In this document: piece by piece, positions 9,837 to 17,908 of the stretch
How the letters are laid out: each line of letters opens with the position of its first letter
Position numbering within the stretch: position 1 is the stretch's first letter
DNA from: Persicitalea jodogahamensis
Lineage (GTDB): Bacteria; Bacteroidota; Bacteroidia; Cytophagales; Spirosomataceae
NCBI RefSeq assembly: GCF_014651615.1
Contig: NZ_BMXF01000003.1
Coordinates: 682,001-746,000, forward strand
Direction of reading: 5' to 3'
Length of the DNA stretch: 64,000 nt
Notes under the pieces: generated by a model
What the model saw: only the letters and a program-made list of their open reading frames with translations
The model's database searches: none
Told to the model about the DNA's origin: nothing
Made by a program: the position numbers and the translations under genes

Positions 9837-10289
9837 GACTCTATTCCTAAAATTGTTGACTATCTACTACATTTTTAATTCAAAAAAGCACATACCGATC
9901 CATTGAGCCCGCAAAAATGGCTGTTACTGTCCCCTTTTTTCTACAATTAGTGCCAAAATGACATTTTATTAAGGAGGGTTGGTACTTAGAGGTGACAATA
10001 TGTCAATTACTGGCCAGGGGTGGGAAGGTGATAAAAAATCTGCTTAAATGAGCATGCAATTGAATAAAAGGAAGAATTACAAGGAATAAAATTGTATTAT
10101 TTGGAGAGCGTAGATAATCGGTCAACCTTTGTATCGTGCTGATGTTGTAAGTAGGTCGATGTTTTATCAGCTACCGACAGAAATAGGTTGAGGAAATACC
10201 GTTTGGTACGAATATTACCATCTAATCTATCAATCGCAATATTCATTCTTTGCAATTTTCAACTCCCTCTACCTTTTTAACACACCCTT
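9837..10289. other. Divergent intergenic region clpB / hydrolase
   Basis: This stretch of 453 bases separates two divergently transcribed genes and must hold both promoters. I see no ORF, no RNA gene and no strong palindrome. A T-rich TACCTTTT sequence just before the start at 10290 is only a weak match to the Bacteroidota -7 box. Confidence 0.45.
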
Positions 10290-11021
10290 ATGCAGCGAGA
10301 AATTGTCGAGTGGCACAGCCCATCACTCAATAAGAAAATGAGGATTGCGGTGTACGGTCATTATGGTACAGCGCTGTTGATGGTACCTACCGCGGCTTCT
10401 GATCACTTGGAATACGAAAATTTTGGCCTTATTGATTCGATACGTCCCCACATGGATTCAGGAAAGGTGAAGCTATTCTGTGTGGAAAGCATCAATGGTG
10501 AAAGCTGGCTCAATCCTTTCATGTCAGGTTGCGAGCAGGCCGCCAGGTATCAGGATTACAACGACTACATTATTCGTGAAGTTATTCCTTTTATTTCAGC
10601 CAGTACCAGCCCCGAAACTCCGGTTATCGGTTGTGGGATATCAATGGGCGCACTTCAGGCCGCTAATCTGTTTTTCAAGCATCCTGACCTGATACAGGGG
10701 GTATTGGCGCTCAGCGGATGTTACGATCTGAGTGTCTACACGAATGGCTACTACGACGACAACGTATATTTTAATTCGCCCACGCATTATCTCAGGAACC
10801 TCAATGCGCAGTGGCACCTGGACTTATATCGCAAGAGCCGCCATATCTACTTCGTTTCGGGGTCAGGTGATTACGAAAATCCGGATTCCTCCCGTCATAT
10901 TTCGGCGATTCTGAATTCAAAAAATGTCTATCATGAACTGGATATCTGGGGGCACGATATGCCGCATGAATGGTGGGTTTGGCACCGGATGATGGCCCAC
11001 TATCTGGAGACGAAGTTCTGA
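10290..11021 (+). CDS. Esterase-like alpha/beta hydrolase
   Basis: A 243-residue cytoplasmic protein with the alpha/beta hydrolase fold, similar to the esterase D / putative esterase group. Seen: the nucleophile elbow GCGISMG with Ser118, a likely acid at Asp194 (GSGDYE) and a C-terminal WGHDMPHEW with His222 or His226 as base. Known of the group: it includes esterases, S-formylglutathione hydrolases and mycolyltransferase-like proteins. The substrate is not evident. The gene is monocistronic: its upstream neighbour is divergent and its downstream neighbour convergent, about 80 bases away. Confidence 0.8.
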   Translation: MQREIVEWHSPSLNKKMRIAVYGHYGTALLMVPTAASDHLEYENFGLIDSIRPHMDSGKVKLFCVESINGESWLNPFMSGCEQAARYQDYNDYIIREVIPFISASTSPETPVIGCGISMGALQAANLFFKHPDLIQGVLALSGCYDLSVYTNGYYDDNVYFNSPTHYLRNLNAQWHLDLYRKSRHIYFVSGSGDYENPDSSRHISAILNSKNVYHELDIWGHDMPHEWWVWHRMMAHYLETKF

Positions 11022-11102
11022 AAGAGGCACAATGCTACAAAGCGGGCAGGGCTTACGCCGGCAGATTTCCAGTGACCACTCCGTCTTGGTAGTAAGAGTG
11101 TG

Positions 11103-12143
11103 CTAAGCCCCCTTGAATTGCCCCAGGAATCTGACATCATTCTCTGTAAAGAAACGCAGGTCCTTGATTCCATAGCGTAACATGGCGATGCGTTCGATGC
11201 CCATCCCAAAAGCAAAGCCGGTGTATTCTTCCGGGTCGATGCCACAGTTGGAAAGTACGTTGGGGTCTACCATGCCGGATCCGGCAATCTCCACCCAACC
11301 GGAGTACTTACAAACGTTACAGCCTGCGCCTTTGCAAATAAAGCAGGAGACATCTATCTCGGCGCTGGGTTCGGTGAAAGGGAAATAGGAGGGACGCAGC
11401 CTTATCTGGGAGTCTTTACTGAACATTTCTTTGGCGAAATGAAACAAAGTATCCTTCAAATCCTTAAAGCTGACGTTCGTATCCACGTAAAGTCCCTCTA
11501 CCTGGTGGAAAATACAGTGAGCACGGGCCGAAATGGCTTCGTTCCGAAATACACGGCCAGGCATGATCGAGCGGATGGGCGGTTTTTTGTGCTCCATCAG
11601 CCGCACCTGAACATTGGACGTATGCGTGCGCAGCAGCACGTCCTCACTAACGTGCGTTTGGCTTTTCTCGATAAAAAAAGTGTCCTGCATTTCACGAGCC
11701 GGATGGTTGTCCGGAAAGTTGAGCGCTCCGAAGTTGTACCAGTCTGTCTCGATTTCGGGCCCATCAGCCACGTTAAATCCCATTCGCTCGAAGATCTCGA
11801 TTATACGTCGTCTTACGATGGTCAACGGGTGCAGGCTGCCCATCTGATCGGGAACCACGGGCAGAGTAAAATCAATTGAAGGTCCTGCATCACCCGATTG
11901 GTTTCCTTCTAGGTCAGCACTGAATTCCTCGAAGCGTTCCTGAATTCGGTTTTTTAAATTATTCAGGATCTGACCCAGTGCGCGGCGGTCTTCGGGTGCG
12001 GCCTCTTTGAGGCTACTGAATAAATCTGAAACTACACCTTTCTTACTCAGAAACCGAAGTCGGTAGGTTTCAAGTGCTTCCTTCGTGTTGACCTGAGTTT
12101 GATTTACCTCAGTTAGCAGTTCGTTTACCTTTTCTGCAAGCAT
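11103..12143 (-). CDS. pheS: Phenylalanine--tRNA ligase alpha subunit
   Basis: A 346-residue class II aminoacyl-tRNA synthetase subunit of normal PheS length. It charges tRNA-Phe as an alpha2-beta2 complex with PheT. Seen: an N-terminal coiled-coil (about 1-90) that contacts tRNA, motif 2 around RAHCIFHQVEGLYVD, a Cys pattern CFICKGAGCNVC, and motif 3 GMGIERIAMLRYGI near the C terminus. pheT is not adjacent, so the two subunits are encoded apart here, as in many Bacteroidota. Start ATG at 12143; a probable -7 box lies about 90 bases upstream. Confidence 0.97.
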   Translation of the reverse strand: MLAEKVNELLTEVNQTQVNTKEALETYRLRFLSKKGVVSDLFSSLKEAAPEDRRALGQILNNLKNRIQERFEEFSADLEGNQSGDAGPSIDFTLPVVPDQMGSLHPLTIVRRRIIEIFERMGFNVADGPEIETDWYNFGALNFPDNHPAREMQDTFFIEKSQTHVSEDVLLRTHTSNVQVRLMEHKKPPIRSIMPGRVFRNEAISARAHCIFHQVEGLYVDTNVSFKDLKDTLFHFAKEMFSKDSQIRLRPSYFPFTEPSAEIDVSCFICKGAGCNVCKYSGWVEIAGSGMVDPNVLSNCGIDPEEYTGFAFGMGIERIAMLRYGIKDLRFFTENDVRFLGQFKGA

Positions 12144-12229
12144 GGTAGAGTGAATGAATTAGTGCTTCGAGTTGACCTACTTTTTAATTCGAGAGCTCCC
12201 TGATCCGGATGTTTGAGGGACCGCAGGTA

Positions 12230-12237
12230 CAAAGGTA
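12230..12237 (-). promoter_or_regulatory. Candidate -7 box of pheS
   Basis: Reads TACCTTTG on the minus strand, an exact match to the Bacteroidota -7 consensus TAnnTTTG, 87 bases upstream of the pheS ATG. No well-spaced -33 TTG was found, so support is partial. Confidence 0.4.
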
Positions 12238-12428
12238 ACCAAATATTGAGCGCTCAGTGATTGCAAATCATCACGCCTTTTTAAAAAACACCTCTACTTA
12301 CTCACTAAAATGAACAATTTGTTTTGAAATACACAACACGTAGAAATACCTGATTTACTAAGTGGCGCTACCCCTTTTCAAAAGTAAATAAAATTTAACA
12401 AATTGAATATCAGTGTTTTATATATCGG

Positions 12429-12452
12429 TGCGTAGTTCTACGCAGTTTTTTT
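12429..12452 (+). promoter_or_regulatory. Palindrome plus T-run upstream of LytTR gene
   Basis: TGCGTAG (12429-12435) and CTACGCA (12438-12444) form an exact inverted repeat around TT, followed by seven T residues from 12446. It lies 63-86 bases before the ATG at 12515. It could be an attenuator hairpin with a too-short loop, or, more likely, an operator, since LytTR proteins often control their own genes. Confidence 0.45.
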
Positions 12453-12514
12453 GGGTGAATTCATCCATTAAATTTGACCTATTCAATTCTACAAACTCAA
12501 ACGCCCTTAACGTT

Positions 12515-12916
12515 ATGAATAACTTCTCCAATTATACACTTCCTGTCCCCGCTCCATTCGTAAAAAGATCCACTATCACCCGGGAAATTGCTGTACATCT
12601 GACGGGAAAGACGATGCTATTAAAGCCTGAAGACATCACCTGTCTGGAAGGTGAAGGCAATTATACATTTATCCACACCTGCCGGGGAAAGAGGTACTTG
12701 GTGTCCAGGACACTCAAAAGCCTGACGGAACATCTCGACGGAAATTTTCTGAGAGTTCACAAATCATATATCATCAACACGAACTTCATTGTTGAGCGTA
12801 TGGACGAAGACAGAGTCATCACGATGTCCTGTGGGAAGAAAGCTCTCGTGTCGCGTCGGAAGATGAAAGAGATAATTGAGATACTGGACAAGAGGGAAAG
12901 CCGGATTTCGGCCTGA
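12515..12916 (+). CDS. Stand-alone LytTR DNA-binding regulator
   Basis: A 133-residue protein made almost only of a LytTR DNA-binding domain (about residues 25-125). Seen: LLKPEDITCLEGEGNYTFIHT, RTLKSLTEHL and FLRVHKSYIINTNFI, all typical of the AgrA/LytR beta-fold that inserts into successive major grooves. It lacks a receiver domain and a membrane segment, so its input signal is unknown. I prefer ATG 12515 to the longer frame from 12413, because the extra 34 residues are low-complexity and overlap the upstream palindrome. No histidine kinase is adjacent; the nearest is at 15459. Downstream come two hairpins. Confidence 0.85.
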   Translation: MNNFSNYTLPVPAPFVKRSTITREIAVHLTGKTMLLKPEDITCLEGEGNYTFIHTCRGKRYLVSRTLKSLTEHLDGNFLRVHKSYIINTNFIVERMDEDRVITMSCGKKALVSRRKMKEIIEILDKRESRISA

Positions 12917-12972
12917 TTAATCCCGATTACAAAAATCAGAGATCTTCATTTTTAGTGGGTTAAATCGCAAAC

Positions 12973-13012
12973 AGCAGCCATCGCTTGTACGACGGCTGCT
13001 TGTTTTGTTTTT
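12973..13012 (+). terminator. Intrinsic terminator of LytTR gene
   Basis: The stem AGCAGCC (12973-12979) pairs with GGCTGCT (12994-13000), with an inner TCG/CGA pairing and a loop CTTGTA, followed by TGTTTTGTTTTT. It lies about 55 bases past the stop. Its outer stem is the same as that of the hairpin at 60721-60758. Confidence 0.8.
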
Positions 13013-13038
13013 GAACGTGATGAGCGATAAAGTACCAA

Positions 13039-13091
13039 AGCGACAGAGCCACAAAGGGAAGGCTAAAACCCAACTTTGTGGCTCTGTCGCT
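13039..13091 (-). terminator. 18-bp stem hairpin, probable terminator
   Basis: Two perfect 18-base arms (13039-13056 and 13074-13091; arm sequence AGCGACAGAGCCACAAAG) are separated by 17 bases. The hairpin ends 17 bases from the stop of the minus-strand barrel protein and is followed on that strand by TTGGTACTTT, only moderately T-rich. It could serve both convergent genes. Confidence 0.65.
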
Positions 13092-13108
13092 CCAACTATA
13101 TTAACTTG

Positions 13109-13837
13109 CTATATTAACTTGATTCCCAGCGTCACCTGCCAGGAACTGAGTTTCTGCTTGACTGTGGTACTGGCCCCGCCAATTGGCTGATTATTGACTT
13201 TAAAGCTTGCCAGATCGGTAAAAGTACCCTCCCGACGGACGTCGATGCTGAGGCCAAATATATCCAGTCCTGCTCCGACCTGATAACCGTACACGGCCTG
13301 AGAAAGCGCATCGTTCAATCCCCCTGAGGTATATTGCTGGAAGGCATCCCGCAGCTTCTGATTATCGCCAACCCTAAACGAGGCCATCGGCCCGGCATTG
13401 ATTCGGAATGGCCCTCCTTTCAGGCCGATCAGAATAGGTACATCTATGCTGCTGAAACGAACATCGACCTGTTGCCTAACCGGAACGTCGCCGTCATTCT
13501 GGATAATATCGAACGTTCCCCCTTTGGTGGAAAGCAAAACCTCCGGTTGCACATAAAGATGGCGACCGAAGCGCATGTATACTCCTCCGGCAAAGCCCGT
13601 TCGGCTATCCAGACTTTCCTGGATGTTATCGCGAACTTCCTGACCGTTGTATTTGAGAAAGGGATTGCCATTGGCGTCGTATCGGGTCGTCAGAAAATTA
13701 CCCATCGTAAGCTGCGAAAGGTTCATGCCTCCCTTTACCCCAAAAGCGAATCCACCCCCCTGACGGTTTTGGGCGATAGAAACGGTGCCGCACAGGCAAC
13801 AAACAAGTAAGATGATAATGGTTTTTTTTATTTTCAT
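13109..13837 (-). CDS. PorT-like outer-membrane beta-barrel protein
   Basis: A 242-residue exported protein. Seen: a signal peptide (about 1-22, TIIILLVCCLCGTVSIAQ) with a cleavage site before QNRQGG, then alternating hydrophobic/polar strands typical of a small outer-membrane barrel (FAFGVKGGMNLSQL, GGVYMRFGRHLYVQPEVLLS, VTLGIKLI). It ends in a hydrophobic residue pair, as many outer-membrane barrels do. The pattern fits the PorT / DUF2490-type barrels that are common and multi-copy in Bacteroidota. Specific role unknown. It is transcribed alone, divergent from radA. Confidence 0.8.
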   Translation of the reverse strand: MKIKKTIIILLVCCLCGTVSIAQNRQGGGFAFGVKGGMNLSQLTMGNFLTTRYDANGNPFLKYNGQEVRDNIQESLDSRTGFAGGVYMRFGRHLYVQPEVLLSTKGGTFDIIQNDGDVPVRQQVDVRFSSIDVPILIGLKGGPFRINAGPMASFRVGDNQKLRDAFQQYTSGGLNDALSQAVYGYQVGAGLDIFGLSIDVRREGTFTDLASFKVNNQPIGGASTTVKQKLSSWQVTLGIKLI

Positions 13838-14099
13838 GGCTGGGGTTTTTGTTGATACGTTGGTTTGTTTTTTAAGGCCGCATTTAAATAAGAAAAGAAA
13901 CCTGGCTATTCAAGAACGAACCAAAGGGAACGACTGTACAGCGAGTCGCGTTTTTCTGGTCGCAAGAAGAATGCCATAAATTTTCCGATTTGTAGAAGCA
14001 TCTTGATGGTTAGGCAAACAGGCGAAAAGCGATTTTTTGTATGAAAAGCTGAAATGCCAACAAAGTACTCCAAAGACACCCCAGTTTAAAAACACCCCT

Positions 14100-15467
14100 A
14101 TGGCCAAAATAAAAACGGCGTATTTCTGTCAGAATTGTGGACACAACTCACCCAAGTGGTTGGGCAAATGCCCTTCCTGCGGTGAATGGAATACGTTTGT
14201 CGAAGAGTTGATCGAGAAAGAAGACAAAAATGGACCGGTAGTTTGGAAGTCGTTATCGCTAACAAGCAAGCCTAAGGCTATTACCGAGATTAAATATGAG
14301 CAGGAGCCCCGCGTCCGTACCACGGACGTTGAATTGAACCGCGTTTTGGGTGGGGGCATCGTAGGCGGGTCGCTGGTGCTCATCGGCGGCGAGCCCGGTA
14401 TCGGTAAATCAACCCTGATGCTACAGATCGCCCTTACGCTGTCGGACAAGAAGGTACTTTACATTTCGGGTGAGGAATCGGAACAGCAGATAAAGATGAG
14501 GGCTGAGCGCATGGATAGCAAGAGCGACCAGTGTTTTATCCTGACCGACAACTCTACTACCAATATTTTCCGACAAATCGAGGAAATGCAGCCTGACATT
14601 ATTATTGTGGATTCTATCCAGACCATGCAGTCGCCGTTGATTGAAACCGGGGCAGGCAGTGTCTCACAGGTACGGCAGTGCACCTCGGAATTCATGAAAT
14701 ACGCCAAGGAAACCGACACGCCGACTTTCATGATTGGCCATATCACTAAGGATGGCTCTTTGGCGGGCCCCAAAGTGTTAGAGCACATGGTGGATACTGT
14801 ACTGCAGTTCGAGGGGGATCGCCATACGTCGTACCGGATTCTGCGTACTACAAAGAACCGTTTCGGAAGTACCTCCGAGCTGGGTATCTACGAAATGCAA
14901 AGCACCGGATTGCGGCAAGTAACCAATCCGTCGGAGATTTTGATTTCGCAGCGCGACGAGCCGCTTAGTGGCATTGCCATTGGTTCCATGCTGGAAGGGA
15001 ACCGTCCGCTGATGATCGAGATTCAATCGCTGGTGAGCGTGGCGAATTACGGCACACCGCAGCGCAGTAGTACGGGGTTTGATGCCAAGCGATTGCAAAT
15101 GTTGCTGGCAGTACTCGAAAAGCGTGGTGGATTCAGGCTGGGAATTCAGGATGTTTTCCTGAATATCGCCGGAGGCCTGAAAGTCGACGATCCCGCCTTG
15201 GATCTGGCGGTGGTCACTTCCATCGTATCGTCGTACGAGGACATTCCGCTCCCCGGGTCGGTTTGCTTTTCGGCGGAGGTAGGCCTGGGAGGTGAGGTTC
15301 GGGCGGTAAATCGCATCGAGAGCCGCATTTCGGAAGCTCAAAAACTAGGATTTAAGACCATCTATGTGTCCAAGTACAATACCAAGGGATTGGATGTGAG
15401 CGAGTACGACATCGAAGTGAAACCAGTCGCGCGGCTGGATGAAATTTTTGAACAATTGCTACGCTGA
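14100..15467 (+). CDS. radA: DNA repair protein RadA
   Basis: A 455-residue protein of normal RadA (Sms) length, a DnaB-like/RecA-like ATPase that drives branch migration in recombinational repair. Seen: a C4 zinc finger (Cys10, 13, 24, 27), Walker A GEPGIGKS (about 97-104), the RadA-specific KNRFG motif near 250, and a C-terminal Lon-protease-like domain without an obvious catalytic Ser-Lys pair. I place the start at ATG 14100 (MAKIKTAYFCQNC), as in homologues; the open frame continues back to a TTG at 14037, but the 21 extra residues look unconserved. The 3' end overlaps the convergent kinase gene by 9 bases. Confidence 0.95.
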   Translation: MAKIKTAYFCQNCGHNSPKWLGKCPSCGEWNTFVEELIEKEDKNGPVVWKSLSLTSKPKAITEIKYEQEPRVRTTDVELNRVLGGGIVGGSLVLIGGEPGIGKSTLMLQIALTLSDKKVLYISGEESEQQIKMRAERMDSKSDQCFILTDNSTTNIFRQIEEMQPDIIIVDSIQTMQSPLIETGAGSVSQVRQCTSEFMKYAKETDTPTFMIGHITKDGSLAGPKVLEHMVDTVLQFEGDRHTSYRILRTTKNRFGSTSELGIYEMQSTGLRQVTNPSEILISQRDEPLSGIAIGSMLEGNRPLMIEIQSLVSVANYGTPQRSSTGFDAKRLQMLLAVLEKRGGFRLGIQDVFLNIAGGLKVDDPALDLAVVTSIVSSYEDIPLPGSVCFSAEVGLGGEVRAVNRIESRISEAQKLGFKTIYVSKYNTKGLDVSEYDIEVKPVARLDEIFEQLLR

Positions 15468-16337
15468 GGATGAGACTGGGAGTACGATCCGGAAGTCGCT
15501 CCCTTCTCCTTCCTGACTCTCCAATTCAAGATTCCAATGATGGGCTTGTGCAATCTGTTGGACGTAACTCAGCCCCAAACCAAAGCCCTTCACATTTGCC
15601 GAGTTGTTTTGGATGCGGTAGAAATTGTTAAAGATTTTTTTCTGCTCGTGCTGGGGAATGCCGATACCGTTGTCCCGAACTGACACGACTACTTTGTCGG
15701 CCACCTGCTGTGTACAAACCCAAATCTGGGGGTTGACAGGAGTGTACTTCAGGGCATTGTCGATAAGGTTGAAGAGAACGTTTGAGAAATGTTGACGATC
15801 GACCGTTACGGATGCTTCACTGGCTTTCAGATCAGAGGATATACGCCCGTCATATCGGCTCAACAGATTGGAGACGAGGCTATCGACTGCGGTTTTTTCG
15901 GGTTTCAGGAGAAGCGTACGATTTTCAGCTTTGGCTATATGCAGTACATTATCGATGTGCCACTGCATACGATTGCTCTCTTCTTTAACAATTCGGACGT
16001 ACTTGGCGAGACGTTCTGGTGTACCCGAAACCGAAGGATTTTCCAGCATGTTGGCGGCCAGAGTAATGCTCGACACGGGCGTCTGTAGTTCGTGGGTCAT
16101 TTTGTACATGAAGTCCATCTGACTTTGGGAAGAATCTTTCGATTCTGTCAACCGCCAACCCAGGACTGCCATGACCACAATGGAAAGTAACAAGCTTGCG
16201 GCGAAAGCTCCAGAGTAAAAAAATTGAGTGTTAATCCCACCCGCCCAGGAGGACACCCCTGTTATCAGTGCAATGGCTGAAAAGAAAGCTACCAGTCCCA
16301 GCAGGACAAAGCTCCATTTAATTCTTGATGTGGTCAT
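15459..16337 (-). CDS. Membrane sensor histidine kinase
   Basis: A two-component sensor kinase of about 292 residues. Seen: two transmembrane helices near the N terminus (SFVLLGLVAFFSAIALITG and FAASLLLSIVVMAVLGW) with a very short extracytoplasmic loop, then an H-box MTHELQTPVSS with the phosphoacceptor His, an N-box NLIDNALKYTP, G1 DNGIGIP and G2 GFGLGLSYV. There is no separate sensor domain, so it may sense membrane or intramembrane signals (inference). No response regulator is adjacent, which makes it an orphan kinase. The frame extends upstream to 16364; ATG 16337 gives a more usual N-terminus. Confidence 0.88.
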   Translation of the reverse strand: MTTSRIKWSFVLLGLVAFFSAIALITGVSSWAGGINTQFFYSGAFAASLLLSIVVMAVLGWRLTESKDSSQSQMDFMYKMTHELQTPVSSITLAANMLENPSVSGTPERLAKYVRIVKEESNRMQWHIDNVLHIAKAENRTLLLKPEKTAVDSLVSNLLSRYDGRISSDLKASEASVTVDRQHFSNVLFNLIDNALKYTPVNPQIWVCTQQVADKVVVSVRDNGIGIPQHEQKKIFNNFYRIQNNSANVKGFGLGLSYVQQIAQAHHWNLELESQEGEGSDFRIVLPVSSSA

Positions 16338-16505
16338 TAAGGTTACCGATTTAACCAAACACATAAGGGCCGATCATGACCCGTGGGCCATGATCGAGCT
16401 TAAATTCACAAACGGGCGAAAAAACCAGATACCTATGCTCGCATAGCCAAGGTAACCCACTCTGTGAAATAACTATTGAAGCTAATCGGAATAAAAAAAC
16501 TCAGA

Positions 16506-17807
16506 TCAGCTTTTTTCCTTTTTCCGGGCTGCCCCGGCAATATCGCTTAGTGTGCCGACCAGGCGGTCGAGGTCTTTTAGCGAAGTATACACATTTGGTG
16601 TTATGCGAACCCCGCTTATATTTTCCCACACGATGCTCGTCGTATGGATCTTTGATTTGGCAAACAGTTCGCGGTCAACCTCGGCGGGTGTCATGCCCGC
16701 CACCGATACCAACGCGATCGCTCCACCGTACTTAGGACTTTTGGGAGTGTGAATGGTCACACCCGGCATGTCTCGGGCCTTGTCTGTCCAGTACCGCTGT
16801 AAATAGTGTAATCGGGCAAACTTCCGGTCACTACCGATGCCGTTATGGAAATCCACGGCTGTACCAATGGCCATTTCTGAGGCAAAGGAGCGAGTTCCCA
16901 GGCTTTCAAACTTACGAATATCGGTGCCATCCGGTTCATTGCTCGATAGTAATGCCCAGACGTTTTTTATTTTATCCTTTTTAACATACATCAGACCGCT
17001 GCCAAACGGTGCGCACAGCCACTTATGTAAGCTGGTGGCATAGTAGTCGCAGCCTAGATCCGGAATATTGTAGGCCAGATGCGCAAATGAATGAGCACCA
17101 TCCACAACTACCTCGATGCCCCGCTGATGAGCGGCGTCGGCAATTTTGCGGGCTGGCTGCACCTGGCCCACCCAATTGATGATGTGCGTGATATGGACAA
17201 CCTTGGTACGGGGGGTAAAGGCACTCACAAATTTTTCGACAAAATAATCGTCGTTTTCCTGCGGCAATTCCAGATTGAGCCACACCAGCTTGATGCCTTC
17301 CCGCTTTTCGCGTTGTTTCCAGGCGTTGATCATGTTGGGATAATCCTGTTTGGTCAGAATCACCTCATCGCCTGCTTTGAGGTTGAGGCCGAAAATAATC
17401 GTGTTCAGCCCCTCCGTAGAATTGCGGTTGATCGCCAGCTCGTCCGCTTCGCAGCCTGCCAGAACAGCCAGTTTCTGCCGAAGCGCCTCACGGCCCTGAT
17501 CGAGTATGCGCCACATATAGTAGCTGGGAGCCTCATTGCAATACTGATAAAACCGGATGTGGGCATCCTGAACTGCTTTTGGCTGCGGAGAAACGCCGCC
17601 ATTATTGAGATTCAAAAGGTTGGGTGAAACAGTGTACTCATTTTTTATCCAGGACCAGTAGTCCTCGTCGGTAGCGGCTTGTTGTGGCGTCAAGCCGGCA
17701 AGGGTACGGTTGGCGGTTTCGAGCCCTTCCGCCTGAGCGCGGTTCAGGAAAGCAGGAAGGGCCAGGGCTGTGCCAGCCTGGGCAAGAAAATTTCGACGGG
17801 AAGTCAT
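16506..17807 (-). CDS. Tat-exported class V aminotransferase-fold PLP enzyme
   Basis: A 433-residue PLP-dependent enzyme of the class V aminotransferase / cysteine desulfurase fold, nearest to isopenicillin-N-epimerase-like proteins. Seen: an N-terminal twin-arginine signal (SRRNFLAQAG, then ALALPAFLNRAQA), the PLP-binding lysine Lys262 in SLHKWLCAP, an Asp-x-x-His region VVDGAHSFAH before it, and NRNSTEGLNTIIFG for the phosphate pocket. Tat export fits an enzyme that folds with its cofactor before crossing the membrane. The reaction is unknown: racemase, epimerase, lyase and desulfurase activities all occur in the fold. It appears to be transcribed alone. Confidence 0.85.
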   Translation of the reverse strand: MTSRRNFLAQAGTALALPAFLNRAQAEGLETANRTLAGLTPQQAATDEDYWSWIKNEYTVSPNLLNLNNGGVSPQPKAVQDAHIRFYQYCNEAPSYYMWRILDQGREALRQKLAVLAGCEADELAINRNSTEGLNTIIFGLNLKAGDEVILTKQDYPNMINAWKQREKREGIKLVWLNLELPQENDDYFVEKFVSAFTPRTKVVHITHIINWVGQVQPARKIADAAHQRGIEVVVDGAHSFAHLAYNIPDLGCDYYATSLHKWLCAPFGSGLMYVKKDKIKNVWALLSSNEPDGTDIRKFESLGTRSFASEMAIGTAVDFHNGIGSDRKFARLHYLQRYWTDKARDMPGVTIHTPKSPKYGGAIALVSVAGMTPAEVDRELFAKSKIHTTSIVWENISGVRITPNVYTSLKDLDRLVGTLSDIAGAARKKEKS

Positions 17808-17908
17808 TCCTATTTGGTTTAATTGCCACTGAAAGGATCAATAGCAATCGTTATGGATGGCGGCCACGCACCAATTTTAGCCAATAAATATTTTATAAGC
17901 AATCTCTC

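Larger units (their letters stand above)
12144..12514. other. Divergent regulatory region pheS / LytTR gene
   Basis: 371 bases separate pheS from the preferred LytTR start. They hold a TAnnTTTG-type box for pheS at 12230-12237 and a palindrome with a T-run at 12429-12452 on the LytTR side. No further gene is supported. An in-frame extension of the LytTR ORF back to 12413 would run across the palindrome. Confidence 0.5.

Noticed and set aside
12413-12514. Longer start of the LytTR protein
   Set aside because: The 34 extra residues are not domain-like and cover the palindrome and T-run; ATG 12515 fits better.
13029-13091. Hairpin arms considered as ends of a small mobile element
   Set aside because: The arms are only 17 bases apart, no target duplication is visible and the position fits a terminator.
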